Part shown: piece after piece, positions 44,780-52,714 of the stretch | Layout: each line of letters opens with the position of its first letter | Numbering within the stretch: position 1 is the stretch's first letter | From: G963422745 sp965214285 | GTDB lineage: Bacteria; Actinomycetota; Acidimicrobiia; Acidimicrobiales; Aldehydirespiratoraceae | DNA: 64,000 nucleotides | NCBI GenBank assembly: GCA_965214285.1 | Contig: OZ243946.1 | Coordinates: 2,170,001 to 2,234,000 of the forward strand | Reading direction: 5' to 3' | Translations under genes and position numbers: made by a program | Notes under the pieces: generated by a model | Database searches by the model: none | The model's input: the letters and a program-made list of their open reading frames with translations, nothing else | What the model was told of the DNA's origin: nothing

Positions 44780-46414
44780 ATGTCCGCTGCGCACATGAGC
44801 GTCTACGTCGCCGAGGAGTTCAGCGCCGACGAGGCCGACATCCTGCGGCGCTACTTCACCAACCTCGACCTGCCGGTCTTCGCCCTTGTCAACCTTCCCG
44901 AGGTGGTCAAGGGGGCGCTGTTCGCCCGCTACTCGCGTACCACGCTCAGCCTGCGGCGGCTGTTCCTCAAGGAGTTCGTGGGCGAGCTCGACATCGAGGG
45001 CGACCGCTCGATCGACGCCACCATCGGGCTGCGCCGCGCCGAGGAGCTCTACGACCGGGTCTTCTTCGAGTACGGCGACGACAGCGTCGCCCAGCTCGGC
45101 GGCGTTCACCTGGCCTGCGAGCAGGCCTCGAACATCCTGACCAAGGTGCTCGAGTGGGGCCGGCTGATGGCCTATCTGGAGCAGTCGACCCGCTACATCG
45201 CATATGACCAGCGCCTCGGCGGCCGCTACCGCTACTACCGCGACCCCGAGATGCTCACCTCGATCCACGGCACCCGCTACGTGGCCGACATGGACCGCAT
45301 GTTCGAGGCCTACTCGGCGCTGGTGCCCCAGATGATGGAGTTCTTCCGGGAGATGGAGCCCAAGTCGCCCGACGACAGCGACTTCGCCTACCGCATGGCG
45401 CTCAAGGCCCGGGTCTTCGACTCGATCCGGGGGATCCTGCCGGCCGCCTCGCTGTCGAACGTGGGCATCTACGGCACCGGCCAGGCCTATGAGTCGCTGC
45501 TGCTGCGGATGCGCGCCCACCCGCTGCCGGAGTCGCGGGCCTATGCGGGGCTGATGCTCGCAGAGCTGCGCAAGGTGGTGCCGTCGTTCCTCAAGCGGGT
45601 CGATCTCGCCGACCGCGGCATGCGCACCACCGGTTACCTGGCCGACACCCGCCAGAGCATGCTGGAGGTCTCCGAGCGGATCTTCGCCGGCGACACCGGG
45701 GGGAGCGTGGACGACGACTCGGTGGAGCTGGTCGACTTCGATCCTGACGGCGAGGTGAAGGTGGTGACGGCCATGCTGTACCCGTACTCGTCGCTGGCGG
45801 AGGCCGACATCGAGAAGCGGGTGCGCAAGATGACCGTCGAGGAGCGCATCGACGTGATCCGTGCCTACACCGGCAACCGCTCGAATCGCCGGCATCGTCC
45901 GGGGCGTGCCCTGGAGCGCACCGACTACCGCTTCGACGTGCTCGGCGACTACGGCGCCTTCCGGGACCTGCAGCGCCACCGGATCCTCACCATCGAGTGG
46001 CAGCCGCTGTCGACCCGGCACGGCTATGTGCGGCCAGCGGCCATCGCCGCCGCGGGCGTGAGCGACGCCTTCGACTCGGTGATGGAGCGCTCCGCGGCGC
46101 TGCACGACGCCTTGCTGGAGGACTACCCGGACCAGGCCTGCTATGCGGTGGCGCTGGCGTATCGGCTGCGCTACGTGATGCAGTTCAACGCCCGCGAGGC
46201 GATGCACATGCTGGAGCTGCGCACCACGCCGCAGGGTCACGAGGCCTACCGGCGGGTGTGTCAGCGCATGCACACCCAGATCGCCGAGAAGGCCGGGCAC
46301 AAGGCGCTGGCGGCGGCGATGAGCTACGTGGATCACACGCCCGAGCCGATCCTGGGCCGTCTCGAAGCCGAGCGTGCGGCGGAGGGCAAGCGGGCGGGCC
46401 GCGCCAAGAACTGA
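44780..46414 (+). CDS. Two-domain ThyX-like (flavin-dependent thymidylate synthase-like) protein
   Basis: A 544-residue protein built from two ThyX-related halves. The first (about residues 1-270) has EYGDDSVAQLGGVHLACEQA and LEQSTRYIAYD, keeping the S-x-R-Y end of the ThyX motif without RHR. The second (about 300-530) has GDYGAFRDLQRHRILTIEWQ with LSTRHGY after it, keeping RHR and S-x-R but with a longer spacing than the standard RHRx7S. Classical ThyX is about 230-250 residues and forms tetramers with shared active sites; a fused pair could supply complementary half-sites. It starts immediately after the M20 gene stop. Enzyme activity is inferred. Confidence 0.7.
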   Translation: MSAAHMSVYVAEEFSADEADILRRYFTNLDLPVFALVNLPEVVKGALFARYSRTTLSLRRLFLKEFVGELDIEGDRSIDATIGLRRAEELYDRVFFEYGDDSVAQLGGVHLACEQASNILTKVLEWGRLMAYLEQSTRYIAYDQRLGGRYRYYRDPEMLTSIHGTRYVADMDRMFEAYSALVPQMMEFFREMEPKSPDDSDFAYRMALKARVFDSIRGILPAASLSNVGIYGTGQAYESLLLRMRAHPLPESRAYAGLMLAELRKVVPSFLKRVDLADRGMRTTGYLADTRQSMLEVSERIFAGDTGGSVDDDSVELVDFDPDGEVKVVTAMLYPYSSLAEADIEKRVRKMTVEERIDVIRAYTGNRSNRRHRPGRALERTDYRFDVLGDYGAFRDLQRHRILTIEWQPLSTRHGYVRPAAIAAAGVSDAFDSVMERSAALHDALLEDYPDQACYAVALAYRLRYVMQFNAREAMHMLELRTTPQGHEAYRRVCQRMHTQIAEKAGHKALAAAMSYVDHTPEPILGRLEAERAAEGKRAGRAKN

Positions 46415-46499
46415 CCCGGATGCGGTTGCGCCGCGGCGTGCGAAGCCTATGATCCGCCTCCTATGACCCCGCCGACCCGCCCCAGACGGAGTTAGGGCG

Positions 46500-47927
46500 A
46501 TGGCCGCCAAGAAAGCCCCGAAGGCCAGAACCGCCAAGAAGGCCAGGCCGACGCCGGCGAAGAAGGCTGTGCCCAAAAAGGTCCCTGCGAAGCGGCCTGC
46601 TGCCAGAACCGCCAAGAAGGCCAAGAAGGCGGCGGTGAAGAAGGCCGCGCCCGCCAAGAAGACGGCGGTGAAGAAGGCCGCTCCAGCGAAGAAGGCGGCG
46701 GTGAAGAAGGCCCCTGCCGAGCGCCTCGCGGCTAAGAGGGCTGCGCCCGTCAAGAAGGCCGCTCCTGCGAAGAAGGCCCCTGCGGCCAAGAAGACACCGA
46801 AGAAGGCCCCGGCGAAACGGCCCACGACCAAGAAGGCTGCCCCGACGAAGAAGGCCAAGCCAGCCGCCAAGAAGCAGCCCGCCAAGCGGACCGTCAAGAA
46901 GGCGACTCCGGCGAAGAAGGCCCCGGCGAAACGGCCCACGGCCAAGAAGGCGACTCCGGCGAAGAAGGCCCCGGCGAGGAAGGCCGCTCCGGCCAAGAAG
47001 ACGCCAGCGAAACGGCCAGCGGCCAAGAAGGCTGCCCCGGCGAAGAAGGCCCCGGCGGCCAAGAGGACCGCCAAGAAGGCTGCTCCAGCGAAGAAGGCAG
47101 CGGTGAAGAAGGCGCCTGCGAAGCGCCCTGCGGCAAAGAAGGCTGCCCCGGTCGTCAAGAAGGCACCTGCGAAGAAGGCCCCGGCGAGGAAAGCCGCTCC
47201 GGCCAAGAAGGCTGCCCCGACGAAGAAGCAGCCCGCCAAGAGGACCGTCAAGAAGGCGACTCCGGCGAAGAAGGCCAAGCCAGCCGCCAAGAAGCAGCCT
47301 GCCAAGCCGGCGGCGGCGGACAAGGTCGCGGAGACCAAGGCTGAGGCCGCCAAGGAGGCCGAGTCGGGTGCCGCCAAGAAGGCGAAGAAGCGCCGCAAGG
47401 CCAAGGCCAAAGAGGCTGAGAAGGCCAAGGCCGCAGCCGCCGAGGAGGAGCGCAGCGACGCAGCCGAACCCGCCGACGACGACCACGATGTCGATGAGGA
47501 ACTGCCAGACGATGACGGCATGGTCGCCGAGGACGGGGAGCTCGTGTCGCAGGGCGATGACGGCGGCGTCCATGGACACGGCCACGAGGACGACCAAGAC
47601 GACGACTCCGACGAGGAGGAGGACAACCGCGTGGAGGTCCCGGTCGGCTCGATCGTCGATGACGACGACGAGGAGGACGAGGACGACATCGAGGCCGACC
47701 TCGACACGATCCTCAAGGACCGCATATCCGCCGGCGACGACGACGAAGAAGACGAGGACGAGCAGGAGGTGCCGGTCAAGCCCGTCTCGATCGCCGAGCT
47801 CGAGTCCGTCCGGGGCAAGCAGGCACACGAGTTCCTGTGCCAGTCGTGCTTCCTGCTGGTCGACAGCGGGTCGGTGGTCGACGGCGAATGCCCCCACTGC
47901 GGCGAGCCAGTGGGCGATTCTGCGTGA
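46500..47927 (+). CDS. Histone H1-like lysine/alanine-rich protein fused to acidic region and DUF4193-like zinc ribbon
   Basis: A 475-residue protein with three parts. Residues 1-275 are a Lys/Ala/Pro repeat region (AAPAKKAPAKRP-type units) like bacterial histone H1 homologues (Hc1/AlgP-type tails) that bind DNA. Residues about 300-425 are very acidic, rich in Asp/Glu runs such as VDDDDEEDEDDIEAD. The last 50 residues, with QAHEFLCQSCFLLVDSG and CPHCGEPV, form a C-x2-C...C-x2-C zinc ribbon resembling DUF4193, an actinobacterial family that also has an acidic N-terminus. A nucleoid or transcription-linked role is likely but inferred. The next gene overlaps the stop by 4 bp. Confidence 0.8.
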   Translation: MAAKKAPKARTAKKARPTPAKKAVPKKVPAKRPAARTAKKAKKAAVKKAAPAKKTAVKKAAPAKKAAVKKAPAERLAAKRAAPVKKAAPAKKAPAAKKTPKKAPAKRPTTKKAAPTKKAKPAAKKQPAKRTVKKATPAKKAPAKRPTAKKATPAKKAPARKAAPAKKTPAKRPAAKKAAPAKKAPAAKRTAKKAAPAKKAAVKKAPAKRPAAKKAAPVVKKAPAKKAPARKAAPAKKAAPTKKQPAKRTVKKATPAKKAKPAAKKQPAKPAAADKVAETKAEAAKEAESGAAKKAKKRRKAKAKEAEKAKAAAAEEERSDAAEPADDDHDVDEELPDDDGMVAEDGELVSQGDDGGVHGHGHEDDQDDDSDEEEDNRVEVPVGSIVDDDDEEDEDDIEADLDTILKDRISAGDDDEEDEDEQEVPVKPVSIAELESVRGKQAHEFLCQSCFLLVDSGSVVDGECPHCGEPVGDSA

Positions 47928-48481
47928 GCGACGACGAAAAGAATCTCGAGAAGCTGCTCGATGTGCTCGTCTACGCCCCGCTGGGACTGGCTCTGGAGGC
48001 CAAGGAGCTGATTCCCCAGCTGGCGGAGCGGGGCAGGGGACAAGTGGCCCTGATGCGCCTGGCCCAGAAGGTCGCTGCCCAGCGGGCCGCCGCGGGCGAC
48101 GAAGGCCAGGCCGGCGGGGCCGAGCAGGTGCGCAGTGCAGTGCTGGAGGCACTCGACACGCTCTGCGCCTGGCTGGGCGGCGAGGGCAGCACCGATGCCG
48201 AGCCGGGCACCGATGCTGAGGCGGGCGGCGATGCTGTGCCTGACGGCGAGCCTGAGCATGCCGCCGAGTCGACGGAGACCGCTGAGGCTTCGGAGGCCGC
48301 CTCCACGGAGACCGAGCAGGCCGAGCTGCCCTATGCCGCCTACGACGACCAGACCGCACGGGAGATCATCGCCGACCTGGGCATGCGGGGGCCGGCCAAG
48401 CTGCGCCAGATCCTCGCCTACGAGCAGCAGAACCGGGCTCGCAGCACGGTGCTCAATCGCGTCGCCAGGCTCCTGGAGTAG
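47924..48481 (+). CDS. Hypothetical protein with DUF8129-like C-terminus
   Basis: A 185-residue protein. The N-terminal part (EKLLDVLVYAPLGLALEAKE) is hydrophobic-amphipathic. A variable Ala/Glu/Thr-rich linker spans about residues 85-130. The C-terminus (LPYAAYDDQTAREIIADLGM, then LRQILAYEQQNRAR) matches the short DUF8129-type module found in actinobacterial lipid-droplet- and envelope-associated proteins, where it follows a similar linker. GTG 47924 overlaps the zinc-ribbon gene stop (GTGA). Function unknown. Confidence 0.65.
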   Translation: MSDDEKNLEKLLDVLVYAPLGLALEAKELIPQLAERGRGQVALMRLAQKVAAQRAAAGDEGQAGGAEQVRSAVLEALDTLCAWLGGEGSTDAEPGTDAEAGGDAVPDGEPEHAAESTETAEASEAASTETEQAELPYAAYDDQTAREIIADLGMRGPAKLRQILAYEQQNRARSTVLNRVARLLE

Positions 48482-48483
48482 CC

Positions 48484-48951
48484 GTGGACGTGGCCGCCCG
48501 CCCTGCGATGCCCGATGACCTCGATGCGGTCGTCGCTTTGGCCGAGGCGGCCATAGCAGAGCTCACCCCGAACCGGGGCGGGTCTCTGTGGTCGCAGTTC
48601 GAGGGCCGCCCGCAGCCGGTTCGGGACAGGCTCGCCGACGAGATCGCTGACGACGCCGTGCTCACTGCCGCAGGCGCCATCGACGGCGCCGTGGTCGGCT
48701 ACGCGGTCGCCGCTCCGGTCACGGGCCACGACGGCGGGCGGATCGTGCGGCTCACGGACATCTACGTGCTGCCCGAGGCACGGGGCGTGGGAGTGGGGGA
48801 GTGCCTGATGGAGCACACCCTCGCCTGGGCGTCCGAGCAGGGGGCTGGCGGCGTGGACTCGCTCGCCCTGCCCGGCGACCGCGCCACCAAGAACTTCTTC
48901 GAGTCCTTCGGGCTGGTGGCGCGCGCGATAGTCGTCCACCGGGCTCTGTGA
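48484..48951 (+). CDS. GNAT-family N-acetyltransferase
   Basis: A 155-residue acetyl-CoA-dependent acyltransferase. The core strand LTDIYVLPEARGVGVGECLM holds motif A, with the R/Q-x-x-G-x-G/A acetyl-CoA loop seen as ARGVGVG, and ALPGDRATKNFFESFGL is motif B. The acceptor cannot be predicted. GTG 48484 starts two bases after the preceding stop, and its own stop overlaps the NUDIX gene. Confidence 0.88.
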   Translation: MDVAARPAMPDDLDAVVALAEAAIAELTPNRGGSLWSQFEGRPQPVRDRLADEIADDAVLTAAGAIDGAVVGYAVAAPVTGHDGGRIVRLTDIYVLPEARGVGVGECLMEHTLAWASEQGAGGVDSLALPGDRATKNFFESFGLVARAIVVHRAL

Positions 48952-49433
48952 GCGCCGGGCGCCCGGACGATCCCGACCCCGGGCCCGAGCCGCCCGAGTC
49001 CGAGCCTGCCGAGCCCGGTACAAAGGTTGAGCAGCCGGTCCTGGCAGTGAGCGCCGTGGTGATCGACGACGGGCGTCTGCTGATGGTGCGCCGCGGCGGC
49101 GGCCCCGCGGCTGGCCGCTGGTCGGTGCCCGGAGGGCGAGTCGAGGCCCGCGAGGCGCTGTCCGCGGCGCTGATCCGAGAGGTACACGAGGAGACGGGCG
49201 CCGTGGTGGTCCCTGGCGGGCTGCTGGGCGCCGCCGAGGTGATAGCAGCCGGAGGCCATTGGGTGATCCTCGGCTACCGAGCCGAGATCGCCTCCCCGCC
49301 GGAAGAAGTCAGAGCAGGCGACGACGCCGCTGCCGTGGAATGGGTGCGCTTGGCAGAGGTGCTCGACAGGGAACTGGCAGGCAACCTCGCTGAGTTCCTC
49401 GTCGAGCACCGGGTCGTGCCGGCGCGGCGCTAG
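48948..49433 (+). CDS. NUDIX hydrolase
   Basis: A 161-residue NUDIX pyrophosphohydrolase. The box is complete, from GGRVEAREALSAAL to IREVHEETG, fitting Gx5Ex7REVxEExG. The preceding PAAGRWSVPGG is typical of ADP-ribose and MutT-like members. The first 28 residues are a Pro/Glu-rich leader and may not be part of the fold. GTG 48948 overlaps the GNAT stop by 4 bp. Substrate uncertain. Confidence 0.9.
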   Translation: MSAGRPDDPDPGPEPPESEPAEPGTKVEQPVLAVSAVVIDDGRLLMVRRGGGPAAGRWSVPGGRVEAREALSAALIREVHEETGAVVVPGGLLGAAEVIAAGGHWVILGYRAEIASPPEEVRAGDDAAAVEWVRLAEVLDRELAGNLAEFLVEHRVVPARR

Positions 49434-49482
49434 CCCAGCTCGCTGTGAGCCTGCGCTAACCGCCCTCCTGCGGGATCGAGGT

Positions 49483-50244
49483 TCAGCGGCCCTTCCAGAC
49501 CGGGGCGCGTTTCTCGATGAACGCCCTGGGGCCTTCGCTGAAGTCCTCGGTGTGCGACAGCCGCTCGGTGGCCCTGCCGGCCTCCCGCATGCCCTCGGCG
49601 TCGCTCTGGCCGGGCGCGTCGAGCACCAGCCTGCGGCTCGCCTGAACGGCCAGGGGAGCGTTGGCGGTGATCCGCGCCGCAAGCGCCAGCGCCGTCTCGA
49701 TCACCTCGCCGGGGGAGCAGACCGCGTTGACCAGCCCCAGGTCATAGGCGCGCTGAGCCGAGATGGTGTCGCCGGTGAGTGCCATCTCCATGGCGATCGC
49801 TGGAGGGAGCATCCGCGGCAAGCGCACCAGGCCGCCTGCAGCTGCCAGCAGCGAGCGCTTTACCTCGGGGATGCCGATCTGCGAGGCGCGGCTGGCCACC
49901 CGCAGGTCGCAAGCCAGGGCGATCTCGGCGCCGCCGGCCACGGCATGGCCGTCGATGGCGGCGATGAGGGGCTTGCTGCGCTCCCGGAGCACGATCCCGC
50001 CGAAGCCGCCACGCTCGGTGCCCAGCGAGGCACGTCGGCCCGCCGCGATCTCCTTGAGGTCGGCGCCTGCGGAGAAGACCGGGCCGTGATGGCCGAGAAT
50101 CCCTACCCAGATGTCGTCGTCGCCCTCGATGCGGTCGATGGTGCTCTCGATGGCGGCTGCCATGTCGCCGTTGATGGCGTTGCGGGCCTCGACCCGGTTG
50201 AGCCGTGCGATGGCGACGTTGCCCTGTATTTCAAGGTCGATCAC
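49483..50244 (-). CDS. Enoyl-CoA hydratase/isomerase family protein
   Basis: A 253-residue crotonase-fold enzyme. FSAGADLKEI and DGHAVAGGAEIALACDLRVA form the oxyanion hole and CoA site. PEVKRSLLAAAGGLVRLPR contains the glutamate expected at the second catalytic position; the first is less clear. It may hydrate enoyl-CoA in fatty-acid breakdown or do related chemistry. A GGAGG lies before GTG 50244, which overlaps the stop of the upstream long charged-protein gene by 4 bp. Confidence 0.88.
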   Translation of the reverse strand: MIDLEIQGNVAIARLNRVEARNAINGDMAAAIESTIDRIEGDDDIWVGILGHHGPVFSAGADLKEIAAGRRASLGTERGGFGGIVLRERSKPLIAAIDGHAVAGGAEIALACDLRVASRASQIGIPEVKRSLLAAAGGLVRLPRMLPPAIAMEMALTGDTISAQRAYDLGLVNAVCSPGEVIETALALAARITANAPLAVQASRRLVLDAPGQSDAEGMREAGRATERLSHTEDFSEGPRAFIEKRAPVWKGR

Positions 50245-51908
50245 TTGGCGTCCTCCTTGGTTGCGGGATTGTCCTCTGCTGCCTCGCCGGCCTCGGGAGC
50301 GGCCTTGTCGTCCTCTGATGCTGGTTCGGTCTGCGGTGCCTGCGCCTCAGGCACGGCTTGATCCTGCTGTGCAGGCTCAGCCTCGGTCTCGGGCGCGGCT
50401 TCGTCGTCCTGTTGTGATTGCGCCGGCTCAGCCTCGGTGGCTTCAGAAGCAGGCTGTTCCTTTGCTGTGTCCGTCGCTTCCTCCGAGGCCGGCTGGTCGT
50501 CCTGTTGTGCCGGTGCCGGCTCATGTTCCTGTGCTTTGGAGGCTGTCTCGTCGTCCTTGGCGGCCGGCGGGGGAGGGGGCGGCTCCGGCTTACGGGCCGG
50601 GCGGCCGGTCGCCGGGGTCTCGATGTCGAACAGGCGGGCCAGTTCGGGCGTGCGCGGCGCCAGCTTGCGCATGGTGGCGAGCAGCTCCTTGCCGGGCTCT
50701 GCCGGAGCGCCCTCGGCCCTCACCTGCGCCCGCACCGGCGACAGTGCAACGGCCTCGGCCAGCATGGCCCAGCGACTGGGGGAGATGTCGGCCGTGAGTC
50801 CTTTCGAGGCCAGCGCGGAGAGCCGAGCCGCGAGGTCCACCGGCAACGGCGAGCCGGCCTTGGGCGGATGCGAACTGAGCTGCAGCGCCCGCACGGCTCG
50901 CCCGTCGGAGATGGTGGCGGCGAGCTCCTTGAGCCAGGCGCGGTGCTCCTTGTCGACACGCTCCGCCACGCCGGCCCTGAGCCGGTCCGCGAGCGCAGCC
51001 GCCTCCTCGCCTCGGGCGCCCGAGTCCGCCGCGGAGACCACGCTGCGCAGGTCGCGCAGGTCCACGGTGGCCAGCCCGGCCTCGGCGGCCTCGGCCTTGT
51101 CGCGCCACTCGGCTGCCTTGAGGACGGGCGCCATCTTCTCGGCGAGAGCGATCAGCGGCCTGCGCTTGATCTTGGGAATGCCCTCGGCGGTGGCCTTGGA
51201 ATTCATCCGGTCGATGGCTTCGCGAACGCCCGGGACGCCGCCGCGCAGCACCTCCTTGGCGAGCTCCTGTTGAGCTTCGGGAAGCGCCGCCAGAGCGGCG
51301 TTGCGATGGGCGCGCTTGGCCCGCAGGCGAGGGGGTCTGGGGCCGGCCGCCTTGGCCTGGCGGCGCTCAGCGGACTGCCTGGCCCGCCTGCGGTCGCGGG
51401 AGCGCTTCTCGCTGCGCTGCCTGCGGTCGCCGCGCTCGTCCCGCTCGGGACGCTCAGGTCGCCTGCGGCGCTCGCGCTTGGCGTCACCGGACTTGCGCTC
51501 AGCACTCGGGGATCGCCTGGGGTCCTTCTTGCCCTCGCTCGTCCTGCCTCCGCCTTGCTTGTCGTGGCTTCTCTTGCCTCGCCTGCGCGTCCTGGCCTGC
51601 TCGTCGGGACCCTTGCGCCCGCGGCGCTGCACCAGGCGTGCGGTCACCCCGGCCTCGGTCGGCCTGGAGCTGATCAGCTCGATGCGCTCGGCCTCGGGCC
51701 TCGGTCCCTTCGGGGCGAACACGGTGGTGACAGTCAGGCCGTCGAGATCGGCCTCGGCCTCGACGCGCACCACGTCGCCCACGCCGATGCCGTCGGGCAG
51801 CAGACCGGCGTCGAGGTCGCCTTTGGGGTGCTTGGCGCCCGCCGCACGCCAGGTGTACTTGCCGTCGGCACGCGTCGATGTGAGTTCGACGTCGAGTCTG
51901 CGTGCCAC
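50241..51908 (-). CDS. Long charged protein of unknown function
   Basis: A 555-residue protein in four parts. Residues 1-80 are a compact region (RLDVELTSTRADGKYTWRAA, then GIGVGDVVRVEAEADLDGLT) that looks like a small beta domain. About 95-190 is an Arg/Lys-rich linker. About 195-400 is helical (QQELAKEVLRGGVPGVREAI, then RRPLIALAEKMAPVLKAAEW). The last 140 residues are an acidic Glu/Ala/Gln/Pro tail. The basic linker suggests nucleic-acid contact. GTG 51908 is chosen because the frame, though open further upstream, runs into a decayed dehydratase copy. I do not recognise the family. Confidence 0.6.
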   Translation of the reverse strand: MARRLDVELTSTRADGKYTWRAAGAKHPKGDLDAGLLPDGIGVGDVVRVEAEADLDGLTVTTVFAPKGPRPEAERIELISSRPTEAGVTARLVQRRGRKGPDEQARTRRRGKRSHDKQGGGRTSEGKKDPRRSPSAERKSGDAKRERRRRPERPERDERGDRRQRSEKRSRDRRRARQSAERRQAKAAGPRPPRLRAKRAHRNAALAALPEAQQELAKEVLRGGVPGVREAIDRMNSKATAEGIPKIKRRPLIALAEKMAPVLKAAEWRDKAEAAEAGLATVDLRDLRSVVSAADSGARGEEAAALADRLRAGVAERVDKEHRAWLKELAATISDGRAVRALQLSSHPPKAGSPLPVDLAARLSALASKGLTADISPSRWAMLAEAVALSPVRAQVRAEGAPAEPGKELLATMRKLAPRTPELARLFDIETPATGRPARKPEPPPPPPAAKDDETASKAQEHEPAPAQQDDQPASEEATDTAKEQPASEATEAEPAQSQQDDEAAPETEAEPAQQDQAVPEAQAPQTEPASEDDKAAPEAGEAAEDNPATKEDAK

Positions 51909-51957
51909 GGTCCGAAACGCTAGCGGCCCAATCAGCGCGGAGCGACCCTCAATCGGA

Positions 51958-52430
51958 CGCCCCGCCGGCCAGGTCCCCGCTGGATCGATGTCGGCGCCAA
52001 GGACCACGCCGGCGCTCTGCTCACCTGGGCCGATCTCCAGGCGGCGCTCTGCACAGCGGCGGACAACGCTGCGGCACCAGGCTCCACCGCCAGCTCGCAG
52101 CGCTCCCAGAACGTGCACCGGTGCGAGCCGGAACTCGTCGGTGCTGCTGCACGAATTGCGGCTGAGGACGGCGGCGCGGTGGGCGCAGAAACCGTCGTAA
52201 CGGAGCTTCGAGCGGCCTTGGGCAGCAGAGCAACGCATTGGTGCTAAGCTGCCGTCCGTGACGCCCACCTTGTCTGTTCGTGCGACCTCAGGCACCTCGC
52301 TTGCACCGCGCTCTGCGGCCACAGGCAGACTCGGTGCGGTCGCGGGCGGCTCCGCGCCGACGACGGTCGCGAGCATGGCTAGCCCCATCGCGCGGGTGAC
52401 CGACACGGCTTCTGTCGGGTCGCTGGCTGC
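51958..52430 (-). pseudogene. Decayed 3' half of a threonine/serine dehydratase gene
   Basis: The minus strand aligns with the second half of the intact dehydratase at 54122-55195. Clear matches are FWERCELAVEPGAAALSAAV (intact: LWDRCGLAVEPGAAAAFAAV) and, after a one-base deletion, GPGEQSAGVVLGADIDPAG (intact: SPGERAAVVVCGANTDPSD). Weaker matches run upstream to about 52425: LLPKAARSSVTTVS, a GVTDGSL segment and a TRAMGLAMLATVV segment. At least one further in-frame stop or shift and small insertions are present. The PLP-binding N-terminal half is missing. The strong part is 51958-52215. Confidence 0.65.
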
Positions 52431-52714
52431 GGGACCCCCCCCCCGCTTGAGAAGCTTCAGCCCGACCAGGTAACGTTCGGCACCACCCCTGAAAAGCCCG
52501 ATCCGGGCACCGGGCGCGCCAGCGAGCCTGAGTCCGAGCGCAGACGGCGGACGCTGCCTGCGCAGCCACCGCCTCTCGCCCCTCGGCGGCAGAACGCCTA
52601 CGGACGAGTCGTCGCCCGTCAGCAGTGCCGCAGCGGCCCAGACGACCGCCCGGCACCTCACCGCTCAAGCCCAACTCATCGGCCCAGCGGCCTAGCTAAG
52701 CGAGGCACACAGCC
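52431..52714. other. Intergenic remainder with a C10 run
   Basis: Between the decayed dehydratase and the PASTA-protein gene. A run of ten C residues lies at 52435-52444. A possible continuation of the dehydratase remnant cannot be followed here. No gene or promoter recognised. Confidence 0.5.

Noticed and set aside
43766..48259. A 1497-residue open frame on the minus strand
   Set aside because: It runs antisense to the M20, ThyX-like and histone-like genes, which have clear family motifs. In very GC-rich DNA long antisense frames are expected, and this one has composition-driven repeats only.
52258..52473. A 71-residue plus-strand frame starting GTG
   Set aside because: Low-complexity, no ribosome site, and antisense to the dehydratase remnant.
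51909..52661. N-terminal extension of the long charged protein
   Set aside because: This stretch carries the remnants of a dehydratase gene in changing frames and is not the protein's own sequence.
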